Below, piece after piece: positions 23,740 to 36,450 of a stretch of 64,000 bases of DNA. The notes under the pieces are model-generated. The model was not told the origin of the DNA. It saw only the letters and a list, made by a program, of their open reading frames with translations, and did no database searches. The translations under genes were made by a program, and so were the position numbers. Each line of letters begins with the position of its first letter. Within the stretch, counting starts at the first letter, position 1. The DNA comes from Spongospora subterranea f. sp. subterranea (Eukaryota > Endomyxa: Phytomyxea > Phytomyxea > Plasmodiophorida): positions 62,001-126,000 of the forward strand of contig JAUGWO010000091.1 of the NCBI GenBank assembly GCA_049724395.1, written 5' to 3'.

Positions 23740-25624
23740 AAAGTACCGATCTTCCATAACTTTTGTAAATTATTCAGTATATTTTTCAGAAAAAACCACA
23801 TAAATATAAAAAGTCCATCGTTATTACAATCCTCGAATTCAAATCGCTTTCAAATTCTTTTCGACCCCCGGACGCTGCTGGTGACACTCAATCACCGTCA
23901 GAAATGTCATGATTGTTGAGCGAATGGTACGGGAGGGTTGCTGTCGTGAGATACAATCGGAAAATGGTTTCGATCTATCGTTGATGGTTCATTCAAGGGT
24001 GCAACGGAAGTCGGTGCAAAGGCTCGCGAACGCTTATGATAGTTTTTGGACTGATGCATCGCGTCGTTCGTATGTATTGACGACAATGCTGAACTTGAGG
24101 TCATGATGCAAAAGATGATGATATCGAAACGCCTTACGAATAAAGTCTGTATTCCTTGTGGAGAAGGCTGACGATGTGTTTGTCAATCCTGACCTGTGCT
24201 CTCCAGCTTGATAAAAACCTTTCGCTCTCATCGTCTATGTGCCTCGAATACTCACCAGCGTCTTCCGGCTATCAAAGAACGTTTCCGCCCCATTCTGTCA
24301 AGTTATTATTGTGCATGACTGTTGCAAATGTTCGAACACTCTATAACAATTTCGGAAACTGCACCAAAACCGAAATTAGCGGCCCTTTGAGGGTTCAGCA
24401 ATGAAACCGTTCGATGAGAGTTCACTTGGGCGATGGAGTATCAAATGCCGCACACCTCAGCGCTGGACAGATCGGGCGGACATTGGCATGATTGGGGAAA
24501 TGACGCGCGATTACGGTTGTGTTGAGCGTATCGATATCGATTATCCACTTTGATATGCACTGGTTTCTGGAGAAACGGCGTGGATCCAGGTTCAGGACAC
24601 GCGCGTAAAGGGCGAAACCGACGTTGGTCGCCTCAAAATGTGAAGCTACACCGAACATTCCCAGGGTATTCTGCTTACGCCATCGAAGACAGTCAACCCT
24701 TCAAACGAGGTTTACTACGTGGAGCAAAAAATCCCCCATTGCGATCATTTACTTTCTTCCCATACTCGTGATACCAAATCGTTTTCCCTACTGCTGGATG
24801 AAGGCAAATCGGAGGAGATAGAGATATTGTCGCGATAGGTTCATGATGGGTGATGCCGTTGATACCTTTGTATCTATCGGTTCAGCCGACTTCTTGATTC
24901 TAGTCGATGATGTGGGTGACAGGGGATTAAGAGCTAACGAAGGGCAACATGTGCCCACCACCGACTGTGTTCTCCTCTCGTTGGTCGTTGGAGAGAACGT
25001 TTGTTGAAGCGAATAAAGGAATGATTTATTGAGCGTTGGAGTATTCAAATAGAATAGCGAATGCTGTGATTATCGCCATTCTGACTGTCTGATTACACCC
25101 CCTACCCTTTTGATGAGACATCAGATATCCCCACAACGTCTGCCAAGATATTGAACTGGGGCGCTAGACCGCCACCTTGCTACTTACGAGAACGTCGTCG
25201 TCCCGATGGCGGTCTCTGATTTACCTCCCACACAGCATCGCAGTGCGATCGGTAGTAAAATGTCGGATACGCAATGGCTGATCTCGCGCGATATTCACTG
25301 GAACGGTCTGGGATGTGGCGTCAACATTCTCCTAGCCTAGCGTGTATTGTGACACGTTACTTGCCCAGACCACAACTCAAAGATCCTCCTCAAAACAACG
25401 ACGATAAAAGCGTTAAAGGATAAAGCGCCATCATGAAATGCATGCAGTTTCAACCAAAGCGATGCATTTTTTACCATCGCGGACGGGACGGGCTCTAGTC
25501 CGATCAACTGCATTGTACACACCGTACACGGTGCACAGTGAGGGTAGCGCCATCGTACATAAAGGGTGATCGGGTCATGTTCTTCTGACACCAGTGCCTT
25601 ATCAACAGTCCTGATCATAATCCG
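23740..25624. other. Unresolved stretch; probable intron-rich gene on plus strand
   Basis: No family is recognised with confidence. Plus-strand pieces look coding. A stretch from about 23909 reads ERMVREGCCREIQSENGF. Another exon after an acceptor at AAATTAG (near 24380) reads RPFEGSAMKPFDESSLGRWS and ends YGCVERIDIDYPL at about 24550. The latter loosely resembles the C-terminal region of some sulfotransferases, but no PAPS-binding motif was found. A third open piece near 24841-25000 reads TFVSIGSADFLILVDDVGD. Minus-strand frames here look like shadows. The promoter-like element at 25516-25540 belongs to the next gene. Confidence 0.25.
25516..25540 (+). promoter_or_regulatory. GTACAC/CACAGTG element upstream of the mS45-like gene
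   Basis: GTACACACCGTACACGGTGC followed by ACAGTG lies 85 bp upstream of the start at 25625. It combines three GTAC/GTGCAC words with CAGTG, the same vocabulary seen upstream of ISCU, alpha-tubulin, Rab1 and the 4-TM gene. Confidence 0.4.
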
Positions 25625-27018
25625 ATGATGACCATGAACAACGTCAGGAGATGTGTTCGTCGCTTGTCGCAGGCCCAGCCGATGACGTCGGCCGATATGA
25701 CCAAATCCACTAGGAAAGCGTTTTTCAAGGATGCGGCGCTAGGGGCAGGAGCATCGGACTGGCTCGTCGATCCACGTATGTGTTGATATCACTGAACGCG
25801 GTTCTGTTTGAGGATTCTGTAATTCATGACGATATATTTCCAAAGGAGCAAGCGTGGCTCGGCCGCAGGATTGGTGGCATGTTGACGGCAGAATTAAAGA
25901 GGCCATCTGGCAGCTGCACAGTAGTGAGCCAGGCAAGTGGACCGTACTGGCGCTAAGCGACCAGTTTGGTCTGCACACAAACAGGATCGAAGCGATATTA
26001 CACTTAAAACACGACGAGAAGACAAATTGGAAGCCAGGTTGGGTATGTTGAACAATTTCAATGTAAAAATGCTGACGGTTTTTTCAAAGAGGACCTTCAT
26101 GACGATTTAGAAGCAGCCGCTGAATCTGCCATTGAGCTCTATCGGCTTGAGCATAAATGTATAGGGCAAAACGACGAAAGTCCAGGTCAAATAGCTTCAT
26201 CAGCTGCAGTATCATTACTCTTTTGTTCACTCAACTTGACAGATGTTCAGCTGTTGCACTCTTGCTATGAACTGATCTACGCGTACATCAAAGCTGTTCA
26301 AACGGTACGTGGCGAAAACGACCTCCTTGGATATAATTACCAGTTGACGATTTCGTCAAGGTCGAAAAAACGCAGTCCAACATCAATAAAACCGAACAAG
26401 AAACGGAGCGTTTACTTTTAAAGCAAGAGTTGGATGCTGCCCTAGAAACACAGCATAAGGTGGGATAACTCACAATGACCCTTCGACGAACGCTGACACC
26501 GAATCAAAAGTCATTTAATTCGTTGAGGTCTTTGTTGCGCCCAGATCTTTCACGCCCTGTCCAAGACTTTGAGATGTTCGAGCCAAAGAAGCACGGGAAG
26601 TTCGCGCCTCCCCCGGTATTCGATTTAGCAATCCAGGGGAGGCTGCTGCCGCTTCCAACCCAGGGGCCGGGATCAGGCAAAGTATAGCTTCCACCTGTGC
26701 TGTGTCGCCTTTTTATGTTGTTGATGATCGTATCTCCAAGGTTATTGTTGATGCAGAAACCGCTGCCGCTAACCGCCATCGGACAAACCGTCATACGATC
26801 ATCATCACCGACATATCGAAGTTAGATTATCCGTTTCCCTTCTCCAATCAACCGACCTCTAACACTTGTTGTGAAGAGACAAGTCCGATGGCGCTGTCAA
26901 AGTTGTTGTTCGCCAGAAGGACGGCAGCCTTCGTCATCCTACGCGAAATGAATTGGAGAGAGCCACACAAATGGAAAAGGCAGTTCCCCGCGATCGCAAC
27001 GTTCTCTATGACGACTAA
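25625..27018 (+). CDS. Mitochondrial ribosomal protein mS45/Bot1-like (eukaryotic mitochondrial regulator family)
   Basis: Bot1/mS45 is a small-subunit mitochondrial ribosomal protein best known from fungi. The N-terminus (MMTMNNVRRCVRRLSQAQP) is basic and lacks acidic residues, as in a mitochondrial targeting sequence. After intron 1 the characteristic helix-turn-helix-like block appears: VDGRIKEAIWQLH, GKWTVLALSDQFGLH, NRIEAILHLKHDE. A charged region follows (EQETERLLLKQELDAAL). The C-terminal signature is VVVRQKDGSLRHPTRNELER, matching the RDxxGxLRxAxxxE pattern. Exons are joined by introns of about 39-60 nt, one with a CTCTAAC branch point. Exon order and family match are good but were judged from memory of the family. 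Confidence 0.55.
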
Positions 27019-29308
27019 ATATACATCAATGATTATTTGTACACCGTTGGCCCAGTATTCACACTATATCAAAACCCGCCATCGATCTGTATCTCCGGTT
27101 CGTCGTGTGATCATTTTTTCACATTTTGATCATCGCGACCTGATTCATGATATCATGTCGCACACGAGAATGCAATACCCAAACTTGGACCACAGGCAAC
27201 TCAGCGAGGTCTGAATTTCCGCTGCAAACCTGACGTTCAAGCAGTCCTGAAACAATGGAAGAAGCGCGACCGCTCAGGGACGACAAGTTCGCTTAGAACA
27301 TGTGGGCCAACTGAAAATGCTGATGTCAGGTTCAAAATCACCCTGCCTGTCGATTGCAAACGCACGCCCCATTAAAGACCTTGCAGCTGCCGATATGTAT
27401 GCAAAATCGGAGTGCGACCCCTGAATTTCGTTGTTTCGCTGGTGTAATCACCGGATAGAGTCAATGCTCCAAAATATGATTGCCATGGCAGCGCGGCTGC
27501 AAACCGTTCGCAAAATGAGCGATACCAACGGGCGATTTATCGTTGAGCAGCACTGGGCGGTTTGCGATCACGATTCTCTCGCTTCTCACACGCTCAGCGG
27601 GTTCTCCGAACTCAGCGGGAAAGCCCCGATCTTCACCCGCAGCTACCAGCTCAACTGGGTGGCGGAAATCCGGGAAATGCCCATCGGTCGATCCCGATTC
27701 ACCTCGAATATTTTGCTCGCGATGATATCGTACCAGGCGGCGCCTTCACCAACGGTGATGAGAATGCGTTCACCCGACAGCTGTTGGGCGTACTTCGACC
27801 ATTATGTTTTACGATTGCGATTTGTTGCCCGTTTTTGCGTGCAATGGTCATCCGAAACGGCGAAAACAAATGCACCAGATTGCTGTTGAGCGAATGCTTC
27901 TACACCGATCTGAGCATCATAACGATTCATTGTTTCTCCTCTCATGTGGCAATATAACGAGTGCCGCATTCGTCTACTCAAAGCGGTAATGTGCTTGTTT
28001 TGTTTGAAAGGATAAACAACGAACAGTATATGAATCGGGCGGAACAACGTCTCTCAACCGACGATGACTTCGGGCGCTGTTGCTCAGATCCGTTGTCAAA
28101 AGCGGGGTTGCAAACTCAACATTCTGCAATTCCAGAATGACCGCTGGCGCTCTGACGATGCTCTAGGGAGCTCTGCTTGTGCTCAACATTATCAACAGAC
28201 ATTTGCATTGCAGCCATCAGCTCGGTGGAAGAATAGTGTAATGAAATGTAGAACGAGGACGGCGGTCAAGGCTTGCACGAACATCGCTGATTGATTTAAA
28301 AAAAGCTGTTGACTCAATAAGGTGTTCGTACTAAGTGATTCTGGATGAAATAATGCTCAAACTTTCGGTTCTCAAAGCAAAGAGGAAGATTGAATATTTA
28401 AAACAACAATCTTGAACTGAGTAACGCCGTCAAAGCATCAACAAATTTCAGAACATCCCGTTTGTGATGAATGTCAAGAAATCTTGATAGAATTTGAGGG
28501 CCATCCTCACGATGTGTTTCAAATGATATTCCAGAGAACTCGTCTCTCTTTACTCGTCTCTTTTGCAGAAATGTTTTGCTCGGCTAAGGGATTTTCGACG
28601 GATACAGGCAGGCCATCGCCAGAGCGAGCAAGGTTAATACCAGATGGGCATCATTTGTCTCATTTTCAGAGCGTATCAGCGCTTGCACAAAAAGAGAGAA
28701 CAGAATTCTGATTGTAATGATAACGGTACGTCGACGTACACAGGATAAAACCCACGCCCACGACGATCTGTTCGTGCAGTGCAGCGATTGAGCCCTCTGC
28801 TCTTTGTCAGCAAGTTCTGAAAGTTTTCCATTATCAAAAGAGAAACTATCCCAATCAGCACGAGATCAACGACGGCGCCTAGCTGATGACCCTTGTACAG
28901 CACTGGTTGTTGATCTCATGGAGGCTGCAGCAGTATCTGCTTAACCGGCGTTTGCTGTAATCATCAGCAATTTGCTCGGAATCCATAGACCACCAGATGA
29001 TGGCAGCACCAATCTGAAAGTAGCTGATTGCTGATACGTTGATTAGGCACTTGCTCTTTTGAAGATGAGATATTTCTATAAATTGTAGACAAAGAGCAGA
29101 TAACTCAATCGCTGCACGATCGACTGGATCCTCGTTGATGGCACTGTTTGACTGTGGTCTGATGGCGCTACCAGTATACAAGTATCTATTCCGAGCAGTT
29201 GTTCAGACAGAAATCGCTGCCTTGGACCTTTACAGAATCAATCCTGATGTTCTCCTGGAAGGCGATACCAGCGCAGCGCTGACCAGAGGTATAAAACATC
29301 TTGGCTAA
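27019..29308. other. Unresolved stretch with competing open frames on both strands
   Basis: Gene-like segments occur on both strands and I could not choose. On plus: 27431-27889 is open for 152 codons (LASHTLSGFSELSGKAP). Near 28451 an acceptor opens HPVCDECQEILIEFE, which resembles the HPxCEEC zinc motif of Beclin-1/Atg6. An exon ending at 29308 reads LDLYRINPDVLLEGDTSAAL. On minus: exons read LSGERILITVGEGAAWYDI (near 27800-27740), RAAIELSALCLQFIEIS (near 29100), a hydrophobic LVLTLLALAMACLYPSK (near 28640), and FLDIHHKRDVLKFVDALTAL ending near 28414. The minus set has fewer, longer open blocks; the plus set has the recognisable motif. Confidence 0.3.
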
Positions 29309-29520
29309 ACGTCGCATTGGTGCAATGCTCTTATGACGCAGGGCAGGAATGCAACAATCACCGAACGGCCATTCAATCCAGGCATTTTGATGAACAAATA
29401 CGATTGCGATGCGCTGGTAGAGACGTCCAACACAAATTGACTGATTTCCAGGTTTGGACTAATTTGTACATACAAATACAGATCAATACAAAAAAATTGC
29501 CAATTGCCAAAAAAAAACAA

Positions 29521-29592
29521 GCCTGTGCCGAGATTCGAACTCGGAATCTCGTGCTCCGTAGGCACGCGCCTTGACCATTGGGCCACACAAGC
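29521..29592 (-). tRNA. tRNA-Arg (anticodon ACG)
   Basis: The minus-strand cloverleaf is complete at 72 nt. The acceptor GCTTGTG pairs with CACAGGC (one T-G). The D arm contains CAATGGTCAAGG. The anticodon arm is CGTGC-CTACGGA-GCACG with anticodon ACG, and the T arm is CCGAG-TTCGAAT-CTCGG. Downstream on the minus strand there is a run of nine T within 15 nt, a strong pol III terminator. There is no intron. Confidence 0.94.
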
Positions 29593-30595
29593 AATTAGAT
29601 GAGTGGCAATCTATGCATTTCTAACATATGCGTGTCTACGTTGAAACACAGAGAGTACACACTATGACCCTTATGACTCACTGAAGGTATCGATATCCTG
29701 GCACAAACATTTCGAAACCAAGGCCATAATGAATTGTAAAAATCATCGCCGATCCAGTGACGATCAACGCTAGGCCGCCAGGCAAGGGTGACTGCAGAGA
29801 TTGCGCTCATGTTGTAACGTAGATCCGCATATGTTAGAGACGTATTGATAAGTCGATTGCTTATTCATTGCGTTAAACATGAAGAACGCAACGATCCATA
29901 TTTTCAATATCGTCATCGACCCGTATCCATTTCTTGTTTGCCGCAAACTGGCATTTAGTGATGGGCATTGATTATCGGCATTGATTATCGACTTTCCTAG
30001 TTTTGCACATGAAGATAAGTAATGTAACCTGTAAGTACGGGCCCGCATACCTGCAAGTAAGAACACATGTGTACAACAACACGATCTTTTTGATGTTGTC
30101 TGCGGAACAGACTAAAAAAAATGGGAAATCAGAGGCAAAATAAAAGGAGAATACTATTTCTAATGTTCTTATGAAACGCTTGTTTCACAGCAGGAAAATC
30201 AAAACAGTTGAAGATGATACTTCAAACGCAGTACTGAAATTATGCCGATAACCTATATGAGCCGGTCCTTATATTGTCCCGACCCTCTCCCTGCCCAACC
30301 TGCCAGTTGATTGCGCCTCAATATCATCACAACCCCAGTTCAGTGTCGCGATGAATTGATTGCCGGGGCGCTCTACGCCTATGGCTCCAATGTTCTGCTT
30401 CATCACTGTCACTTGGTTCTAACGTAATAACGCTGTGGTAACGTGTTCGATCGAGTGTAGAGGCGCAACGCAACCAACAGGCGGTGCATTGCAACGTCGA
30501 TATTAGTGCGCGAGCGGGATCAAGTCCGGCCGGACTGAGACTGAGTATCGAAGGAGCAAAGTCCCAATTTCATACCCGATTTATTCGTGCAATCG
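29593..30595. other. Intergenic region between tRNA-Arg and the ARM/TPR gene
   Basis: Only short open frames without recognisable domains are seen (for example 98 codons on minus at 29770-30066). ATTGATTATCGGCATTGATTATCG near 29966-29990 is a short direct repeat. I see nothing else that can be named. Confidence 0.4.
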
Positions 30596-32910
30596 ATGTT
30601 ATCAAGATGTGCTCGCCATGGGACACTGCCGCTTTTGGCTGATTCTATTGCGATGGTCCCGCGCCGATTGACGTCGATCGAGACTGTTCCGGCTGTCAAC
30701 TCGGCTCTCAGGGCGAATTCAACCGCCACGGGAACGATTGCCGAGTCCAGCTCACCCGCCACTGAAACTGGGTCCAGAGTTGCAACTGGAACCATCCACA
30801 GAAAATCTCGAGGTAATTTTTGTCGTCAGTCGTAATGAAACAAAACGTTAAATTGCTTAGATGTCTGGGGACGTCGTATCAAATGGGGGATAATTACCGC
30901 TGCGATTGGAGGTGGAGCCTATTTCTTCGCAGAACAAATTCGGCACGCCAACCAAAACGGCTCAGTTCCTCCTGGCTCAGCTAGATCAGGCCGAGACAGT
31001 TGAGAGCAAATGCCAGATCTTGAGCGCTATGCAAATGGGGACTTCTATGTCCGACGCAGTTAAAGAAGGCATTGTCGACGCTAATGGTCTTCCAGTAATC
31101 AACGAACTATTCAACACAGAATCACCAGAGATCCGTCGTTTGTCGGCCGCTCTTCTAATGGATATTACGCAAAATCGTAATATCTTCTTCTCAGTAATGG
31201 TTGTATAGATTCAGATTGTTTTTGCTTTAGCGAGTTTAACGAGCTCCATCATGGATTGCCCTGGATTACTGCATAACATTATTAAGAATGTGAATGATCC
31301 AAACAAGGAGACCTCCATGAACAGTTTACTGACGTTAACTATTCTTTGCAACAACGCCATTGATATTAAGCTGAAAGCGTAAGCTGATTTTCACAGTATA
31401 CACACTCAGCTCTCTTTGACGTGTTTGTAGTTTTGAAGCTGGTGCCTTGCATCGACTGATCGCATCGGTTCGCAATCCTGATCTTGATATTGCACATGTG
31501 TCTTGCACAGCCATCGGATCCATTGTCAAAAATTTTCCTCAACCAGACCGGCTCGTTTCTTCATTGAATAAGAAAGATAAAATGGCGGTCGTTGCATCCA
31601 TATCCCAGTGCGTCAGCTAAGTCTTGTAGTTTAACAAAATTATTTACTTTTTGTTGCTATCAGGCTTGGTCAGAGTTATGTTCAGCAAGGGTTGAGGAAT
31701 CCTGCCATTGACGCGTTTCAGACATGTTTGTCGTTAGACCCTTGTAATCCTAATATACATAATGTAATTGGGCAGCTATTGCAAATGAATGGACAGTTTC
31801 TAGAGGTACAATTTTCTGGCTGGAGCATTTTATGCTATTTTTTTACTCTGGGATAGGCAAATGAACATTTTCGTTTGGCGATTAAATTTGCTCCGGGTCT
31901 ATTAGAGGCACATTATAACCTGGCGGTAAACTTGACAACCCATGGGACTCGCAAGGATAAGGTCGAGGCTGTGAAAAGGTGTCAGCGGTTCTTGAATGGG
32001 AACTCCATTGTGATTGTTGTGCTTTTTAGAATGAGGGAAGCACTGCCTTATATTGATCCCGCACACCCGAACCGAGTTGACCTCATGTTTCTGTTAGCCA
32101 AAACTCTTGACGGTCTAGATAGAATACCTGGTAATTTTATTCTTTGCACACACAATTTGTTGTTGATAATTTTCTTAGAAGCGTGTCGTGTGTATGAGGA
32201 ATTAACACGGTCCGCGCCCAGCCTATGGAAAGCGCATCTATCATTGGGCCGTCTTTATCTCAAGCTAGACGACACAAAACGAGCGCTGAAGGCTCTCTCA
32301 ACTGCGTCACTATTACAGCCTTATGATTCTCAAACCCACTATCAGCTTGCTTTATGCCATTATCGCTCTCATCGCCTTGTAAGTACAAACATTTCTGTCT
32401 TCCTTTTAATGATTTCATGATACGTTGTGCTATACGCACCATGTCTTGACTCAATGAGGTTTGTTGATATTGGATTAACAGGAGGATGCTGCATCTGAAT
32501 GTGATCGCGCCTTGGCTGTTGGTTCTCAAAGTTCGACGTTACCCAACGCATATCTTCTTCGAGGAAAGTTATACGCCAATTGTGGCGCTTGGCAAAAGGC
32601 ATTGGAATGTTTCCAACAACTCGTCCTCTTGCGCCCCGATCAACCAGATGGGCATTATCAGGTTGCCAGGGCACTTGAAAATCTTGGGCGAATGAATGAA
32701 TCTGACGAAGAACTATGTAAAACTCTTGACTCTTGGTCGAAAGCGATGTCGTCAAAGCCACTCGCCATGAGCAAAAAGTTTTTTGAGACTCATCCAGCTG
32801 ATGCGCGAATTTTTGAATTGATTGGGCAACGACGTCAAGATGCTTCACAGTCACCGCAACATCAAATGCTTGTCAAAAAATATGATTTGTTCAAAGCGGC
32901 CATTTTTTAG
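30596..32910 (+). CDS. Mitochondrially targeted(?) membrane-anchored ARM + TPR protein, unrecognised family
   Basis: The first exon encodes about 75 residues starting MLSRCARHGTLPLLADS, rich in R, S, T and A and nearly free of acidic residues at the start, as in a mitochondrial presequence. The next exon in frame gives a single transmembrane-like segment WGIITAAIGGGAYFFAEQI. The following frame encodes armadillo-like helices (FLLAQLDQAETVESKCQIL, SPEIRRLSAALLMDI, GALHRLIASVRNPDLD), then about nine TPR units (QQGLRNPAIDAFQTCLSL, LLEAHYNLAVNL, ACRVYEELTRSAPSLWKAHL, GAWQKALECFQQLVLLRPD). It ends KKYDLFKAAIF. The frame must change by one near 30890-30975 between the TM exon and the ARM exon. A 49-nt GT-AG intron is possible but leaves a two-base exon, so the joint is unresolved. 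Two separate genes cannot be excluded. Confidence 0.65.
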
Positions 32911-33108
32911 ATTGTCATAAGTCACTAAATAAATTTGTTTCATTAACAATTTGTTTGTCCAAGGCATTTTTCATTGTGCATACAAAAATTTTCGTCAGCT
33001 TAAGCTTGCGCTTGAAGTTCAAAAATTGTCAGCGAGAAATCTACAGGTACAAAGTAGAAAGATTACCGGGTACGGTTCCTTAGGTCAACACAAGTATCAG
33101 GACCATAG

Positions 33109-35127
33109 TCAGTTAACTATCAATGGAAACCGAAAGAGAATCAGTTCGACGATGATGATGAGCCGATTCAAACACCGATATTCGAGCCAGTTATTCTCTC
33201 CACAAAGGATATAATCAGCCAACAGAACCTGGAGAGAATCGAATCACTGGAAGTGCTGGAAGAGGCGCTAACAATTACCAAAGGAGTCCGTTATCCCGAA
33301 AACTTTCCCTGTTTCATAAACTCAATCGTTCGCGTCTATCAGATTTCTGATCCACGAATTGTCTGGAAAGAATCCAAGCTCTACAATGAAAGGTTACTGA
33401 CCAGGATTTTCAACGATGACGTACAGAACAACGCCAGAAGAAAACTACTCCATTCCGAATCAGATGTGAGCGTTGCACGACTATGAACGAAATCCAGCTC
33501 AGAAATCATGCACAGATGCGATCACATTTGATTCGGGACAACAAGTACTCTCAGGTCAAGAAGAGGATTGAACGCGATTTCGATCGGAAAAGGGTTATAC
33601 TATCAAGTAAGAACGACGGCCAGTTCATCGTTCGCGGCAGTTTGACGTGATGAACAGATTCTCCTCGATTCAATGCAGTGATTTTCTGTCCATACGGTCA
33701 AGCTTTGTTCTATCAGCAAGTTGACAAGATTTTCGTGGCCGTGTTTTCCAACGCCATACTAGGTTTGAAACGCCTTTTTGCAGAAATCATGTCTGACGGA
33801 AATCGTAGCTGTTTACGATCGTCGTCAGGATGAACCTTTTGAGGTTCGGGATTTTCTGGCCGTGGCGGTTCCCGATCTCGCCTGTGTCTGTTTGAAATCT
33901 TCGGCCGTCAGCGCGCCCACTGATCCAGCTGAAGGAATGATGGTTCTCGAGCTGTTTTGGGTCACTCATCCTACATCTGAATCCCCGATGACAGCCAGCA
34001 TTATCAAGGTTCATCTTCATAAAACCCATGAACCCGCTCGAAAACACATCAAATTGGTGAGATCGTTTGTGGCGCTAGTGTTCACATTTGCGATTTTGAT
34101 GTTGTACATTTCTGGGAACAAACGTGGTTTCATAATGATATCATGATCGCCATCGCCACTAACAGGAAAATGCAATTCAGGTCGAGAGAGTTCAAGTGGT
34201 TAACGTTTTTGACAAAGAATTGTGTTCTCCGCCGCAGAAAGCGGTTTATTGCAAGTCCAATAATTGTATTGTGACTTGCCATGGAAGTATTGTTTACCTA
34301 ATCGCGGCAGACAATCTCGAGATACGGACCAAACTCGACCTAGCTGTGGCGTTGCGTTTACCAGTTTCGCCCAACGACCAGGCCGATATACACCGGATCA
34401 CAACGATCGTAGTGAAGGGGACACAGTTCTACGTCAGTTTATGGAGTGGTTGTCTGATCCAGCTCCAGGCCGGTATTAGCGCCAACACATTACGCCCATC
34501 GCTGGTTCAGCAATACCGGGCTCTTGAGACGCTCATCGCCACCAGCGCGCGATTCCGACCCGACGACGACGATTCCGAACACGAACCGGACACGACCGAG
34601 GTGAAGTTGTCGTACGCCCCGACGACAATCTCAGGCATTGGATTAATTGGAAATGATGCCATCTTATGTGGATGCGGTGACGGGTCAGTACGACTCCAAA
34701 CATTAGCTGCTGGATCTGCAGGTACAACTGTGTCCTGAAACCGGGATGGCAAGGGGCCGCTGATTGCTTTCAACTGTTGACAGGAGATGAGGGATTCTAT
34801 ATGAACGTTGGGGAATACAAAGAGGCAGGGTATCTGCCAGCGTGTCTGTGCATGGCGATATGCAAGGAGAACAACATGTTGGTGACGTGCGACGCCGACA
34901 CGCGTTTGTCCATCTGGAACCTTAGCACGCGCCAGCTGATCGGTGTCTCGGTCATGGAGGGCATCAGACAGCCTTACGAAATTCACTTCAATCACAGCAA
35001 CGACGGGGTTGTGATAGCCGCCAACGATATTATCGCCACCTGGACTTTCGCTAATTGCCCGATCCTGGAACCGTCTGAGGATTCAGGGACACTGGAACCA
35101 ATGAACCGATCTCGTGTGAAACCGTGA
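33109..35127 (+). CDS. Acidic N-terminal region plus beta-propeller-like protein, unrecognised
   Basis: The first supported exon starts after an acceptor at 33106-33108 and reads KENQFDDDDEPIQTPIF, followed by charged helices. A 32-nt intron (33466-33497) joins it to KKRIERDFDRKRVIL. An apparent TGATG stop/start overlap at 33648-33652 disappears when a 39-nt intron is removed, giving a continuous protein into FCPYGQALFYQQVDKIFVA. Beta-propeller-like strands follow: NNCIVTCHGSIVYLI, QFYVSLWSGCLIQL, AILCGCGDGSVRL, NNMLVTCDADTRLSIWNLST, and DGVVIAANDIIATWTF. The WD-like DTRLSIWNL is the clearest. The true start exon lies upstream, between 32911 and 33108, and is not resolved. No specific WD family was recognised. 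Confidence 0.55.
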
Positions 35128-35244
35128 CATTCACTATTGTGTGTACAAATTTCATTGAGATGTTCATTTATAATGAGGTGTCGAAAGTGGGTATGGCGCA
35201 AAACTATTGTGGGCATCATTACTGGGGAAAATAATTAACCACGA

Positions 35245-36239
<995 letters not shown>

Positions 36240-36280
36240 TTACAACACCACTGTTATTCACAGGGACTCGTCACGTGTGT

Positions 36281-36290
36281 GTGCACTGTG
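36281..36290 (-). promoter_or_regulatory. CACTGTG/TACTGTAT cluster upstream of Rab1
   Basis: GTGCACTGTG at 36281-36290 and TATACTGTATCTGTACATG near 36201-36219 lie 180-270 bp upstream of the Rab1 start. They match the recurrent GTACAGTG/CACTGTAC word type found upstream of other housekeeping genes in this window. Confidence 0.35.
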
Positions 36291-36317
36291 CAGTCGGCAT
36301 TCCGGCTCACGCACATT

Positions 36318-36450
36318 GGTTGGAATAAACTGCGTGACAGGTGAGCGCCACATCGGTTGGATAAACTGTGTGACAGGTGAGCGCACGTCGGTTGGAATAA
36401 ACTGCGTGACAGGTGAGCGCCACATCGTCGGAATAAACTGCGTCTCATTG
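36318..36450. repeat. 35-37-bp minisatellite, about 3.6 copies, upstream of Rab1
   Basis: The unit begins GGTTGGAATAAACTGCGTGA and continues CAGGTGAGCGCCACATC. Copies are 37, 35 and 37 bp with few changes, followed by a partial fourth copy. Each full unit contains CAGGTGAG, a near-perfect 5' splice donor word on the plus strand. It is open in more than one frame on both strands, as expected for a short tandem repeat, with no sign of coding use. Confidence 0.9.

Noticed and set aside
24380-24560. Sulfotransferase C-terminus
   Set aside because: Resemblance is limited to one exon; no P-loop-like PAPS-binding motif or continuous upstream gene was found.
28451-29308. Naming the plus-strand gene Beclin-1
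   Set aside because: Only the HPVCDEC-like motif fits; the coiled coil and the evolutionarily conserved C-terminal domain could not be matched, and minus-strand frames compete.
33648-33652. TGATG overlap of a stop and a start, like a bacterial coupled gene pair
   Set aside because: A 39-nt GT-AG intron starting just upstream joins the two frames in phase into one longer protein, so no separate start is needed.
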